Assembly (NCBI RefSeq): GCF_004684935.1
Contig: NZ_SRJD01000019.1
Coordinates: 1 to 61,711 of the forward strand
Reading direction: 5' to 3'
Source of the DNA: Sporolactobacillus shoreae
GTDB taxonomy: Bacteria; Bacillota; Bacilli; Bacillales; Sporolactobacillaceae
DNA: 61,711 bases
The notes under the pieces are model-generated. The model searched no databases, was not told the origin of the DNA, and was given only the letters and a program-made list of their open reading frames with translations. Both the position numbers and the translations under genes were made by a program. Every line of letters begins with the position of its first letter. The stretch's first letter is position 1. Positions 61,703 to 61,711 of the stretch are shown here, in pieces.

Positions 61703-61711
61703 TAAAACCCG

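Overview
The window is a stretch of chromosome from an endospore-forming, low-to-moderate GC Bacillota of the order Bacillales. Three things support this. Gene order follows the origin-proximal region of Bacillus subtilis almost gene for gene. The spore genes gerD, pdaB and cwlD are present. Zinc-ribbon ribosomal proteins and T-box, L10-type and probable L13-type leaders are typical of the group. The species cannot be named from sequence alone; a Sporolactobacillaceae-like lineage is only a guess. Almost every gene is on the minus strand, as are both rRNA operons: a 16S 5' end at the left edge and a 5S plus eight tRNAs at the right edge. The replication origin is therefore probably to the right.

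Layout from left to right: (1) 16S rRNA 5' end and its promoter (1-314). (2) A sporulation and cell-wall group: pdaB, gerD, salA, cwlD, ybaK (466-4366). (3) A small plus-strand insert: a homocysteine S-methyltransferase (mmuM) and an unknown small membrane protein, then terminators and a structured AT-rich element (4543-6184). (4) rpsI-rplM behind a probable L13 leader, then truA and the ECF vitamin transporter core ecfT-ecfA2-ecfA1. (5) The alpha, spc and S10 ribosomal protein operons (10716-25285), including rpoA, infA, adk and secY, then tuf, fusA, rpsG, rpsL and the L7Ae-like gene. (6) rpoC-rpoB, ybxB, rplL-rplJ behind an L10 leader, rplA-rplK, nusG, secE. (7) sigH, rae1, rlmB, mrnC, cysS-cysE behind a cysteine T-box, gltX, ispF-ispD, yacL, radA, clpC, ctsR. 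(8) murT-gatD (lipid II amidation) and a MurJ/YtgP-type flippase. (9) An eight-tRNA cluster and 5S rRNA.

Most of the window is core expression machinery. What is unusual is erosion of a normally rigid gene order. A methionine aminopeptidase gene (map) between adk and the KOW gene is a decayed pseudogene. The L33 gene (rpmGB) between sigH and secE carries two single-base frameshifts. mcsA-mcsB are missing between ctsR and clpC, and ctsR and clpC appear to be transcribed separately. disA is missing between radA and yacL. kbaA is missing beside gerD/pdaB, and ybaJ has been replaced by the mmuM insert. A 100-bp MITE-like element with inverted ends and a 5-bp target duplication sits between the cysteine T-box and cysE. 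The tRNA cluster has lost Leu(TAG) and has C34 anticodons in its Thr and Pro genes. I found no CRISPR array, prophage, complete insertion sequence or clearly new defence system.
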